This document shows, in pieces, positions 38,050 through 46,519 of a DNA stretch of 64,000 nt. A model generated the notes under the pieces. That model was not told the DNA's origin. It saw only the letters and a list, made by a program, of their open reading frames with translations, and searched no databases. Location of the stretch: assembly GCF_050510895.1 (NCBI RefSeq), contig NZ_JBNINT010000001.1, positions 1,922,001 through 1,986,000 of the forward strand, in the 5' to 3' direction. The first letter of the stretch is position 1, and every line of letters begins with the position of its first letter. Source of the stretch: Pannonibacter phragmitetus_B (lineage in GTDB: Bacteria; Pseudomonadota; Alphaproteobacteria; Rhizobiales; Stappiaceae). The position numbers and the translations under genes are program-made.

Positions 38050-39663
38050 ATGTCATTTGACACTCTCGGCCTCAGCGAGAAAGTCCTTCAGGCAGTTACC
38101 GCTGCCGGTTACACCGAACCGACTGCCATCCAGAAGGGCGCCATTCCCCACGTGCTGGAGCGGCGCGATGTCTTGGGCATCGCCCAGACCGGTACCGGCA
38201 AGACGGCTTCGTTCACGCTGCCGATGCTCACCTTGCTGGAAAAGGGCCGCGCCCGCGCTCGTATGCCCCGCACCTTGATCCTTGAACCGACGCGCGAACT
38301 CGCTGCGCAGGTTCAGGAGAACTTCGAAAAATACGGCGTGAACCACAAGCTGAACGTGGCCCTGCTGATCGGTGGTGTTTCTTTTGGCGAACAGGATAAG
38401 AAGATTGACCGTGGCGCCGACGTTCTGATCGCGACCCCTGGCCGACTGCTGGATCACGTCGAGCGCGGAAAACTGCTTCTGCAGGGCGTGGAAATTCTCG
38501 TGATCGATGAAGCCGACCGCATGCTGGACATGGGCTTCATTCCGGATATCGAGCGCATCTGCAAGCTCATTCCGTTCACCCGCCAGACCCTGTTCTTCTC
38601 GGCCACCATGCCGCCGGAAATCCAGCGCCTGACGGAAACCTTCCTGCAGAATCCGGCCAAGGTTGAAGTTTCAACACGCTCTTCCACGTCCTCGACCATC
38701 ACTCAGCATCTGGTGGCGACCGGCAGCGAGGATTACGAGAAGCGCCAGACCCTGCGCGATCTTCTCGCTCAAGCCGAAGACCTGCAGAACGCCATCGTCT
38801 TCTGCAACCGCAAGGTTGACGTGGCCACCCTGTTCCGTTCGCTGGAACGGCACGGCTTCAATGTCGGCGCGCTGCATGGCGACATGGACCAGCGCACCCG
38901 CATGACCATGCTGGACAATTTCCGCAAGGGGAACCTGAAGCTGCTCGTCGCCAGCGACGTGGCGGCCCGTGGCCTCGACATTCCGGATGTGAGCCACGTG
39001 TTCAACTTCGATGTGCCGATCCATGCGGAAGACTATGTCCACCGCATCGGCCGCACGGGCCGTGCCGGACGCCTCGGCGTTGCCTACACGCTGGTTGACG
39101 GTGACGACCAGAAATATCTGGCCGCCATCGAGAAGGTCATCGGCAAGAGCATCGACTGGCTGGGTGAACCGCTGGACTTCGAGGCTGCCATTGCAGAGCG
39201 CAAGGAGCGCCGTAAGGCCGCACGCTCCGGCGGCGCCAAGGCTGAGCGCCCTGCCCGCCGTCCCCGTGGCGGCAGCCGCACGCAGGATGCCGCGCCGGAA
39301 GAAAGCCCGCGTGAGGAAGCCGCTGGTGATGCTGAGACCAAGGCACCGGCCCGCACACGCACCCGCCGTCCGCGCAAGAGCGAGACTGTTGAAGTGCAAG
39401 ATGCTACACCGGCCGTGATGGCGGAAGATGCACCGCAGCCGCGCATTGCTCCGCAGCAGCCTCAGCCGCAACAGCAGGAATCCGGGCGCGAGCGCAACGA
39501 CCGGCACACACGCGACAGCAACCGCAATCAGCCGCAGCGTGACCGCAATGGCGGCAACAACCGCCGTGGCCGTCATCAGGATGATGACCAGCCGGTCATT
39601 GGCCTGGGTGACCATATTCCAGCTTTCCTGCTCCGGGATCCGCGCGCCAAAAAGGCGTCCTGA
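38050..39663 (+). CDS. rhlE: DEAD-box ATP-dependent RNA helicase (RhlE-like)
   Basis: This is a 537-residue helicase. The Q motif is in FDTLGLSEKVLQAVTAAGYTEP. Motif I is AQTGTGKTASF, Ia PTRELAAQ, Ib TPGRLLDH, II DEADRMLDMGF, III SATMPPE, V ASDVAARGLDIP and VI HRIGRTGRAGR. After residue about 385 comes a basic Arg/Gln/Asn-rich disordered tail that probably binds RNA. RhlE-type proteins remodel structured RNA in ribosome assembly and decay. The ATG at 38050 (MSFDTLGLSE) is the family start; an in-frame start at 37975 would add an unrelated leader. Confidence 0.92.
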   Translation: MSFDTLGLSEKVLQAVTAAGYTEPTAIQKGAIPHVLERRDVLGIAQTGTGKTASFTLPMLTLLEKGRARARMPRTLILEPTRELAAQVQENFEKYGVNHKLNVALLIGGVSFGEQDKKIDRGADVLIATPGRLLDHVERGKLLLQGVEILVIDEADRMLDMGFIPDIERICKLIPFTRQTLFFSATMPPEIQRLTETFLQNPAKVEVSTRSSTSSTITQHLVATGSEDYEKRQTLRDLLAQAEDLQNAIVFCNRKVDVATLFRSLERHGFNVGALHGDMDQRTRMTMLDNFRKGNLKLLVASDVAARGLDIPDVSHVFNFDVPIHAEDYVHRIGRTGRAGRLGVAYTLVDGDDQKYLAAIEKVIGKSIDWLGEPLDFEAAIAERKERRKAARSGGAKAERPARRPRGGSRTQDAAPEESPREEAAGDAETKAPARTRTRRPRKSETVEVQDATPAVMAEDAPQPRIAPQQPQPQQQESGRERNDRHTRDSNRNQPQRDRNGGNNRRGRHQDDDQPVIGLGDHIPAFLLRDPRAKKAS

Positions 39664-39937
39664 GCAGGGACAGCAAACAAAAAGCAATCGCGCCGCCGGA
39701 TCTGGGTATGAACAGAGCGGCGGCGTTCTGCTGAACGAATTCTGCCGCCGCCAAGTATTTCTGGCGGCTGCCTCTTGCGGAACATAGCCGTAAGGTAAGC
39801 ATTTTAAACAGTAGACTGCGGGGCTGCTGCGCCGGAATTATGCGTAATTTAACCCAGCGTTAAATTACATAATACTAGTATTACAACATATATAAGCGTC
39901 CGCTTAGAAAGCGACGCTCTTTCGGGTGGGGGCCAGG

Positions 39938-41005
39938 ATGGCAGATGTGGAGGATTTCAAGAGAACCATCACTTATGGTGAAGCGGCGCTCTCTTACATT
40001 CGACGCAATGTGATTCCAGCCCATCCGCGCAATTACGAAACATGGTATACATACGCGGCGGGATTCAATCAGGCGCTGAATCGCGCGATCAACGATCTGA
40101 TCGCGACGAAAGGCTCTATTTCAGCCGACGATCTGCAGCGGATCTATGCGCGTTTCCTGTCTCCCAACCGGCTTGGTGACCGGGTTGACGAAGTCGGAAC
40201 CCGCGTTGCCGAAGAAGTTCAGGACTTGGTCGATGCGATCCGCATCAGCACCGATGCGACGTCTGACTTCGGGAGAGCCCTCGACAATGTTCTGACACGG
40301 CTGCACGAGACGCTGACCGACGAGAATCTGCTCGATCTGACATCTGCCATGGTCAAGGCAACCCACGCCGCGATCGCCGCCAACCGCAATCTGGAAAGTC
40401 AGCTGCTGGAGTCCAACCGGCAGATCCGGTCGCTGAAAGAAAATCTTGAGGCGATCCGCTACGAGTCCCTCACCGACGAGCTGACCACGCTCAGCAACCG
40501 GCGGCATTTCGACCTTGCCATTGACCGTGCCATCGAGCTTGCTAAACGGTCCGGCGAAGGCTTTGCCTTGCTGCTGACGGATATTGATCACTTCAAGAGC
40601 TTCAATGACCGGTTTGGCCATCAGACCGGCGACCAGGTGCTGCGCCTTGTTGCCCTCGCAGTGAAGCAGAGCATCAAGGGCCAGGACATCGCCTGCCGCT
40701 ATGGCGGAGAGGAATTTGCCATTATCCTGCCTGAAGCACAGATTGGCGATGCCATGCAGGTTGCAGAGCAGATCCGCAAGGCTGTCATGGGCAAGGAGCT
40801 GGTGAAACGCTCGACCGGTGAAAATCTCGGCCGGCTGACCCTGTCAATTGGCGTCAGCCTTTATGAAGGCGGCGACACGAGCCAGATGATCATCGGCCGC
40901 GCTGATGCCGCCCTTTATGCCGCAAAGCACAGCGGCCGGAATGCCGTTCGCAGCCTGCAGAGCAAAGAGCTTGCCGCCAATCAGGCAGACAGCCGCGTCG
41001 CCTGA
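39938..41005 (+). CDS. Diguanylate cyclase (GGDEF) with novel N-terminal helical domain
   Basis: This is a 355-residue cytoplasmic protein that makes c-di-GMP. The catalytic domain (about residues 175-345) reads DELTTLSNRRHFDLAIDRAI, LLTDIDHFKSFNDRFGHQTG and the active-site RYGGEEFAIILPEA. The product-inhibition site RxxD, four residues before that Arg, is KGQD, so it may be insensitive to feedback. The first 170 residues are helical (TYGEAALSYIRRNVIPAHPR, ETWYTYAAGFNQALNRAI) with a coiled coil (ATNRNLESQ-like region) leading into GGDEF; I see no known sensor. The upstream region is strikingly AT-rich. Confidence 0.88.
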   Translation: MADVEDFKRTITYGEAALSYIRRNVIPAHPRNYETWYTYAAGFNQALNRAINDLIATKGSISADDLQRIYARFLSPNRLGDRVDEVGTRVAEEVQDLVDAIRISTDATSDFGRALDNVLTRLHETLTDENLLDLTSAMVKATHAAIAANRNLESQLLESNRQIRSLKENLEAIRYESLTDELTTLSNRRHFDLAIDRAIELAKRSGEGFALLLTDIDHFKSFNDRFGHQTGDQVLRLVALAVKQSIKGQDIACRYGGEEFAIILPEAQIGDAMQVAEQIRKAVMGKELVKRSTGENLGRLTLSIGVSLYEGGDTSQMIIGRADAALYAAKHSGRNAVRSLQSKELAANQADSRVA

Positions 41006-41030
41006 CATCCTGCAGCGGACCGCGCTCTCT

Positions 41031-41692
41031 TCAAGCGCGATCCAGCCCCATTTGCCAGAAATCAGCCTCCAGAACGCTCGCCTGCCGGAACAGATGCTCC
41101 AGCCGCTTCTTGCGTGCCGGTGTCTCATAGTCGGCCGCAAGACGGTCCATCCAGGCGGCAAAGCTGCCAGCGACATCCTGATAGGCATCACTGGCATATT
41201 CGCTGATCCAGCGGGCGTAAGGATTTTGAGGGTCTGCACCTGACGGCGTCTTGGAGAGCCTTGCGCCAATCTCGGCATAGCCCAGAACGCAAGGGGCCAG
41301 CGCAACGAGAAGATCCAGCAGATCCCCTGCCCGCCCGCATCCAGTACGAAGCGGGTGTAGGCCATAGTCTGGCGCTCTTCCCGCGCCTTCTCCAGATCCT
41401 CGCGTGAAAGACCCCAGCCTGCGCAAAGCTCGACGTGAAGATCCATCTCCATGTCGAGAATGGCCTTCACCCCGGCAAGCGCATGACGCATGTCGCCAAG
41501 GGTCGGGCTCTTGTAGATGGCCAGCGCATAGGCGCGGGCAAACTGGATGAGGAACAGATAGTCCTGTACGAGATAATGCCGGAAGGCGCCTTGCGGCAGC
41601 GTGCCGTCCTGCATCTGGCGGACAAAGGGGTGTTCGACATAGGCCGTCCAGTCAGGACCGGCCGCCTCACGCAGGCGTGCAAAGAAGCTCAT
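41031..41692 (-). CDS. tenA: TenA-family aminopyrimidine aminohydrolase (apparent frameshift)
   Basis: This is a thiaminase II/TenA protein that salvages thiamine pyrimidine. MSFFARLREAAGPDW, HYLVQDYLFLIQFARAYALA and TMAYTRFVLDAG are in the first frame. LLDLLVALAPCVLGYAEIG (with the catalytic-position Cys) and YARWISEYASDAYQDVAGSF are in the second. Adding one base near 41328-41340 joins them, giving 220 residues. No other thiamine genes are near, and the next gene upstream is the end of the suf cluster. It is convergent with the diguanylate cyclase gene. Confidence 0.88.
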
Positions 41693-41720
41693 GATCAGCC
41701 TTCCGGGTGAACGTGGCGGG

Positions 41721-42098
41721 TCAGGCGGAAAGAGCGGCCGGGTCGGCAGCCTTCAGCGACACGGATTCGCCGCAGCCGCAGGATGAAACCTCGTTGGGAT
41801 TGCGGAAGACAAAGCCGGAGCGGAACTTCGTCGTCTCGAAATCCATCTCGCTGCCGATCAGGTAAAGAACCGCTGACGGATCAATGAAGACCTTCGCGCC
41901 GTCCGCCTCGATCACGTCATCCCCCGGCTGAACGCTGTCGACAAGCGCCATGGCATATTCCATGCCGGCGCAGCCGCCCTTCTTGATGCTGATGCGCAGG
42001 CCGGCCTTGGGTTCATCCGCCCCGTCTACCAGCTCACGCACGCGCTCTGCGGCTGCCGGGCTCACCTTCATGATCTGCATTTTGCGGGCCAGTGCCAT
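41721..42098 (-). CDS. sufA: SUF-associated A-type Fe-S carrier (SufA/IscA)
   Basis: This is a 125-residue HesB-family protein. The ligand cysteines are in KKGGCAGMEYAMALVD and SCGCGESVSLKA. It is the last suf gene and takes clusters from SufBCD. The start at 42098 (MALARKMQIMKVSPAAAERV) follows sufT after about 100 bases; MQIMKV, six codons in, is an alternative. An in-frame extension to 42131 is unlikely. It is distinct from ErpA at 30.9 kb. Confidence 0.9.
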   Translation of the reverse strand: MALARKMQIMKVSPAAAERVRELVDGADEPKAGLRISIKKGGCAGMEYAMALVDSVQPGDDVIEADGAKVFIDPSAVLYLIGSEMDFETTKFRSGFVFRNPNEVSSCGCGESVSLKAADPAALSA

Positions 42099-42198
42099 GG
42101 GATCGTTCCTTTGCGGGGAATCCCCCTTCAAGTCAGCTCTTGAGCATTATATGGGGATTGCGCTCAGCTTTCCAACCGGCCGCTTCCCCGGCGCGCGC

Positions 42199-42585
42199 TC
42201 AATACCAGTTGAGCGCGACGCGGGCCTCTTCGGACATGCGGTCCGGCGTCCACGGCGGGTCAAACACCATGCTCACATCCACGGCGCCAATGCCGGGCAC
42301 AGCGCTGATGGCGTTCTCCACCCAACCCGGCATCTCTCCGGCCACCGGGCACCCCGGCGCGGTCAGCGTCATGTCCACCTTCACCGAGCGGTCATCCTCG
42401 ATATCGACCTTGTAGATCAGGCCAAGCTCGTAGATGTCGCAGGGGATTTCCGGATCATAGACGGTCTTCAGAGCCGCGATGATGTCATCGGTCATCCGCG
42501 CCAGTTCATCGGGCGCAATGGCAGAGGCCGTGGTTTCGGCGGCGGTTTCCGGCTCAGCGGAAACGTGAGCGGGACTATCGTTCAT
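42199..42585 (-). CDS. sufT: SUF system Fe-S assembly protein SufT (MIP18/DUF59)
   Basis: This is a 128-residue protein with an Ala/Thr/Glu-rich N-terminal 40 residues, then the DUF59 core: IIAALKTVYDPEIPCDIYEL, VKVDMTLTAPGCPVAGEMPG and MVFDPPWTPDRMSEEARVAL. SufT helps mature Fe-S proteins in organisms using the SUF pathway. The start at 42585 lies 10 bases after the sufS stop, so translation is likely coupled. A longer in-frame start at 42780 falls inside sufS and is rejected. Confidence 0.93.
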   Translation of the reverse strand: MNDSPAHVSAEPETAAETTASAIAPDELARMTDDIIAALKTVYDPEIPCDIYELGLIYKVDIEDDRSVKVDMTLTAPGCPVAGEMPGWVENAISAVPGIGAVDVSMVFDPPWTPDRMSEEARVALNWY

Positions 42586-42595
42586 GGGTCGATCC

Positions 42596-43855
42596 TCAAG
42601 CAAAGAAGTCCTGCGCCTTCTGCAGTGCGGCCGCAAGGGCGTCCACTTCCTCAAAGGTGTTATAAAGGCCGAAGCTGGCGCGGCAAGTGGAGGTGACGCC
42701 GTAGCGGGCCAGCAGCGGCTGGGCGCAGTGGGTTCCGGCCCGCACCGCGACGCCCGCCCGGTCCAGCACGGTTGCCACATCGTGCGCGTGTGCGCCCTTC
42801 ATCTCGAAGGAGACAATCGCGCCCTTGCCCGGCGCTGATCCAAAGATGCGCAGGGAGTTAAACCCGGCCAGCTTCTCAGTAGCATAACTCAACAGAGACG
42901 CTTCATGGCGGGCGATGTTCTCACGGCCAAGGCTGTCCATGTAGTCAAGTGCAGCGGCAAGGCCGATCGCCTGAACGATGGGCGGCGTACCTGCCTCGAA
43001 CCGGTGCGGAGGCTTGGCGTAGGTGACGATGTCCTCGGTCACATCCGCGATCATCTCGCCGCCGCCACAGAACGGGCGCAGACGGTCCAGCGCCTCCGGC
43101 TTGCCATAGAGCACGCCGATGCCGGTCGGGCCATAGACCTTGTGGCCAGTCAGCACATAGTAGTCGCAGTCGATGTCACGCACATCGACGGGCATATGCA
43201 CGGCAGCCTGGCTACCATCCACGAGCACCATGATGCCCCGCTCACGGGCGATGCGGCAGATGTCCTTCACCGGAACCACAGTGCCAAGCACGTTGGACAT
43301 GTGAGTGACTGCGACCAGTTTGGTACGCTCCGTCAGGGCCGCCTCGAAAGCTTCCAGATCGAAGGAGCCATCCTCGCGCACATAGACCCACTTCAGCACC
43401 GCGCCATTGCGCTCGCGGTGGAAGTGCCAGGGCACGATGTTGGAGTGATGCTCCATGATAGAGAGAACGATCTCATCGCCCGGACCAAAGGTATCCGGGC
43501 CAAGGCCGTAGGACACGAGATTGATAGCCTCGGTCGTTGAGCGGGTGAAGACGATCTCGTCCACCGATCCGGCATTGAGGAAGCGGCGCACGGTCTCGCG
43601 CGCAGCTTCATAATTCTCGGTCGCCGCGTTGGAGAGGAAATGCAGTCCCCGGTGCACATTGGCGTATTCCTGCGAATAAGCCTTCACCATGGCATCGATG
43701 ACCGCCTGCGGCTTTTGCGCCGAAGCGCCGTTGTCCAGATAGACGAGCGGCTTGCCATAGACTTCCCGCGACAGGATCGGGAAATCAAGACGCACGGCGG
43801 CAACGTCATAGCCGGTGGCAGGGGCAGCAGCAACAATCTGGCTGGCGGTCATCAT
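42596..43855 (-). CDS. sufS: Cysteine desulfurase SufS
   Basis: This is a 419-residue group II PLP-dependent desulfurase that supplies persulfide sulfur to SufBCD. RLDFPILSREVYGKPLVYLDN at the N terminus leads to the DGSQAAVHMPVDVRDID and TGHKVYGPTGIGVLYGK segments with the PLP Lys. The persulfide Cys is in RAGTHCAQPLLARYG. The ATG at 43855 has GGAGA directly upstream; the TTG at 43864 is part of that site and is not the start. It lies 26 bases after sufD. A sulfur-relay partner (SufE or SufU) is not seen in the window. Confidence 0.95.
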   Translation of the reverse strand: MMTASQIVAAAPATGYDVAAVRLDFPILSREVYGKPLVYLDNGASAQKPQAVIDAMVKAYSQEYANVHRGLHFLSNAATENYEAARETVRRFLNAGSVDEIVFTRSTTEAINLVSYGLGPDTFGPGDEIVLSIMEHHSNIVPWHFHRERNGAVLKWVYVREDGSFDLEAFEAALTERTKLVAVTHMSNVLGTVVPVKDICRIARERGIMVLVDGSQAAVHMPVDVRDIDCDYYVLTGHKVYGPTGIGVLYGKPEALDRLRPFCGGGEMIADVTEDIVTYAKPPHRFEAGTPPIVQAIGLAAALDYMDSLGRENIARHEASLLSYATEKLAGFNSLRIFGSAPGKGAIVSFEMKGAHAHDVATVLDRAGVAVRAGTHCAQPLLARYGVTSTCRASFGLYNTFEEVDALAAALQKAQDFFA

Positions 43856-43881
43856 TCTCTCCAATCAACAGCAGCTTGAGG

Positions 43882-45189
43882 TTAGCCGGCGATAGCCAGC
43901 CAATCCCGCACGCGGGTCTCCAGCAGCTCGGTCACGCTCTCGCTGCCGAATTCCTCGATGGCTTCCGACAGGAATGCGAGGACCAGCAGCGTGCGGGCTT
44001 CCGCTTCCGGAATGCCGCGGGCGCGCAGATAGAACAGCAGGTCTTCATCAATCTGGCCGCTCGTCGCGCCGTGGGCGCACTGCACGTCATCAGCAAAGAT
44101 TTCCAGTTCCGGCTTGTTGGCCATCTCGGCATCTTCGGACAGCAGCAGCGCCTGCGTCATCATCTGGCCGTCCGTCTTCTGGGCGTGCGGCCGCACGATG
44201 ATCTTGCCCTGATAAACACCCTTCGCACCGGCGTCGATCACCGTCTTGAAGAACTCCCGGCTCTCGCAGTTGGGCACCGCATGGTCCACCACCAGCGTCT
44301 GGTCGCCCAGCTGCTGGCCGCGCACCATGGTCACGCCGTAGAGCTTGGCCGCGGAATGTTCTCCGCCAAAGGTGACGTAGGACTGGTTGCGGGCAAAGTC
44401 GGTCCCGGCAATGAAGCCAAGCGTCTTCAACTCCGCCTTTGCGCCAAGATGCGAGAAGGTGCTGGAGATATGCGGCGCACGGCCAGACCCCACAATCAGC
44501 CGGGTCGCGGTCAGCGCAGCTTCATCGGCCAGAACCTGATCGGACACGGCATTGACCACTGCATCCTCACCGGCAGTGACAAAGCTCTCCAGCAGGGTCA
44601 GGCTCGCGCCCTTGCCGAGCTCCGTCCGCACGCGGGCATAGACCGCGCCGCCGAGCGCCAGATGCACGATCTCGACCGGCAATTCGACGGCGGTGCCTGC
44701 CTTGACCTTCAGCACCACACCGCCCTGCAGCAGTGCCGTATTGAGTTCAAGTGCCGGATTAACTCCGGCGATTTCCGGATTGGAAAGAAGGGCTTGCGAA
44801 GAATTTTTCACAGCATCGTTGAAGTCTGAAACTTCAACGCCAGCGGCTTCCAGCTTCGCCAGATCCGAGACTTCGGCCACAAGACGCCCGTTGGCGAGCA
44901 CGATGCGCAGGCGCTCCAGTTCCGCATAGGTCTCGGCTCCCGCAAGGGCCGCCTTGACCGCATCGAGGGAAGCTGCGGCTGCCGGGGCCGCGTAGCTCTT
45001 CAGGAAGGCGCGCAGGTCCGTGTACTTCCACTCCTCGATCCGCCGGTGCGGCAGGCCCGTTGCCCGGAAGCGGGCGAAGGCGGCTTCCCGCAAGCTGATC
45101 AGATCGGCGCCACCCGCCTTGAGCGCATCGAAATGCGCCTCAAGATCGGTTTCGGCCTGTGTCGAGACGACACGCAGGTTCGCAGTCAT
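43882..45189 (-). CDS. sufD: Fe-S cluster assembly protein SufD
   Basis: This is a 435-residue scaffold subunit. MTANLRVVSTQAETDLEAHF, EEWKYTDLRAFLKSYAAP, RNQSYVTFGGEHSAAKLYGV and the C-terminal CAHGATSGQIDEDLLFYLRA are the SufD signatures, including the conserved Cys-Ala-His. SufD pairs with SufB on SufC. The start at 45189 is preferred over an in-frame extension into sufC, whose stop lies 16 bases upstream. Intact. Confidence 0.95.
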   Translation of the reverse strand: MTANLRVVSTQAETDLEAHFDALKAGGADLISLREAAFARFRATGLPHRRIEEWKYTDLRAFLKSYAAPAAAASLDAVKAALAGAETYAELERLRIVLANGRLVAEVSDLAKLEAAGVEVSDFNDAVKNSSQALLSNPEIAGVNPALELNTALLQGGVVLKVKAGTAVELPVEIVHLALGGAVYARVRTELGKGASLTLLESFVTAGEDAVVNAVSDQVLADEAALTATRLIVGSGRAPHISSTFSHLGAKAELKTLGFIAGTDFARNQSYVTFGGEHSAAKLYGVTMVRGQQLGDQTLVVDHAVPNCESREFFKTVIDAGAKGVYQGKIIVRPHAQKTDGQMMTQALLLSEDAEMANKPELEIFADDVQCAHGATSGQIDEDLLFYLRARGIPEAEARTLLVLAFLSEAIEEFGSESVTELLETRVRDWLAIAG

Positions 45190-45205
45190 GGTCACTCCCC
45201 GTGGC

Positions 45206-45961
45206 TCAGGCCGCTGCGCCGACGTAATCGGCGTAGCCGTTCTTCTCCAGCTCAAGCGCCAGTTCTTTGCCGCCGGTCTTGACGATCTTGCCCTTGGACA
45301 GAACGTGGACGACATCCGGTACGATATGATCGAGCAGGCGCTGATAGTGGGTGATGACGATCATCGAGCGCTCCGGGGAGCGCAGCTTGTTGACGCCTTC
45401 CGACACGATGCGCAGGGCGTCGATATCGAGGCCCGAGTCCGTCTCGTCCAGCACGCAGAGGCTCGGCTCGAGCAGCGCCATCTGCAGGATCTCCGAACGC
45501 TTCTTCTCGCCGCCGGAGAAACCGACGTTGAGCGGACGCTTCAGCATGTCCATGGTGACATTGAGGTCAGCCGCCTTGGACTTGACCAGCTTCAGGAAGT
45601 CCGGAACCGACAGCTCGGCCTCACCGCGCGCCTTGCGCTGTGCGTTGAGGGCGGTCTTCAGGAACTCCATCGTGGCAACGCCCGGGATCTCGATCGGATA
45701 CTGGAAGGCGAGGAACACACCGGCAGCCGCACGCTCGTCAGCTTCCATCTCCAGGAGGTTCTCACCGTTGAACAGGATCTCGCCCTCGGTGACCTCATAG
45801 TCTTCCTTGCCTGCCAGGATGTAGGACAGGGTCGACTTGCCGGAGCCGTTCGGGCCCATGATGGCGTGAATTTCGCCTGCCTTCACGGTCAGGTCGATGC
45901 CACGCAGGATCTCGGTGCCGTCTTCGGCGATGCGGGCGTGCAGGTTCTTGATCTCAAGCAT
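45206..45961 (-). CDS. sufC: Fe-S cluster assembly ATPase SufC
   Basis: This is a 251-residue ABC-type ATPase. Walker A is MGPNGSGKSTLSYILAG, the signature is VGFSGGEKKRSEILQMALLE and Walker B is LCVLDETDSGLDIDAL. SufC energises SufBD during cluster assembly. The start at 45961 (MLEIKNLHARIAEDG) is the family start; MRTISMLEIK at 45976 is less likely. It follows the unrelated 144-residue ORF rather than sufB directly, which is unusual. Confidence 0.95.
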   Translation of the reverse strand: MLEIKNLHARIAEDGTEILRGIDLTVKAGEIHAIMGPNGSGKSTLSYILAGKEDYEVTEGEILFNGENLLEMEADERAAAGVFLAFQYPIEIPGVATMEFLKTALNAQRKARGEAELSVPDFLKLVKSKAADLNVTMDMLKRPLNVGFSGGEKKRSEILQMALLEPSLCVLDETDSGLDIDALRIVSEGVNKLRSPERSMIVITHYQRLLDHIVPDVVHVLSKGKIVKTGGKELALELEKNGYADYVGAAA

Positions 45962-46003
45962 TGAGATGGTCCTCATTTCAGTAGGAACGTAAAGTCCTGT
46001 TTG

Positions 46004-46438
46004 TTACTCATCAACATCCGGGGCCAGATCATTATCAATCGCAGACCACTCAAGATTTTTCACAGTCCACTCACGTCTAGCTCGCTTTAAGGCATCTTCA
46101 AATCGCCACTCAATCGCATAGACTATGTCAGACACAACAATATCAAGGTCAAACGTGTCTTTGGAAAGATCGTAAGATATCGAGCAGGCATCGTCCTGTA
46201 TCCGAAGAAGTGTCTCATCAGTGAAAGTCACCTCCCCCGCACTCCATCGAAAAGTATATATTGGCCCAATAAATTCATTGGGGACTACGACCTCTAATTG
46301 ATCGTATCTCCAATGAACCAATACCCTCTTAGACCAAGAGCTTTCCTTCAATATAGAACATATTGCATCGACAACATCCAAGTATCGACCGTAAACTTTC
46401 AACCGACTTAATTTATCGATGCGCTCCGCAGTCATCAC
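46004..46438 (-). CDS. AT-rich ORF of unknown function inserted between sufB and sufC
   Basis: This is a 144-residue acidic protein (MMTAERIDKLSRLKVYGRYL, VHWRYDQLEVVVPNEFIGPI, SYDLSKDTFDLDIVVSDIVY). Its base composition and codon use are clearly more AT-rich than the surrounding suf genes. It has no membrane segment or signal peptide. A beta-strand-rich middle and a charged C-terminal helix (EDALKRARREWTVKN) are visible. It resembles the stand-alone immunity-like or DUF proteins often dropped into operons, but I recognise no family. A second Met is available at codon 2. It is in the suf direction, 42 bases upstream of sufC, with a palindromic repeat between it and sufB. Confidence 0.6.
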   Translation of the reverse strand: MMTAERIDKLSRLKVYGRYLDVVDAICSILKESSWSKRVLVHWRYDQLEVVVPNEFIGPIYTFRWSAGEVTFTDETLLRIQDDACSISYDLSKDTFDLDIVVSDIVYAIEWRFEDALKRARREWTVKNLEWSAIDNDLAPDVDE

Positions 46439-46475
46439 GCTACATCCCGTTCAACATGCAGACAGCAAGTCTAGT

Positions 46476-46510
46476 TTCGTCACCCTCGGGACAAGCCTGA
46501 GGATGACGAA
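46476..46510. repeat. Dispersed extragenic palindrome
   Basis: An imperfect inverted repeat opens with TTCGTCACCCTCGGG and closes with CTGAGGATGACGAA. It is of the GTCATCC-CGGGTTG type widespread between alphaproteobacterial genes. It sits between sufB and the AT-rich ORF, so it may mark the insertion point or form an intra-operon mRNA hairpin. Confidence 0.7.
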
Positions 46511-46519
46511 AGAAAGAAG

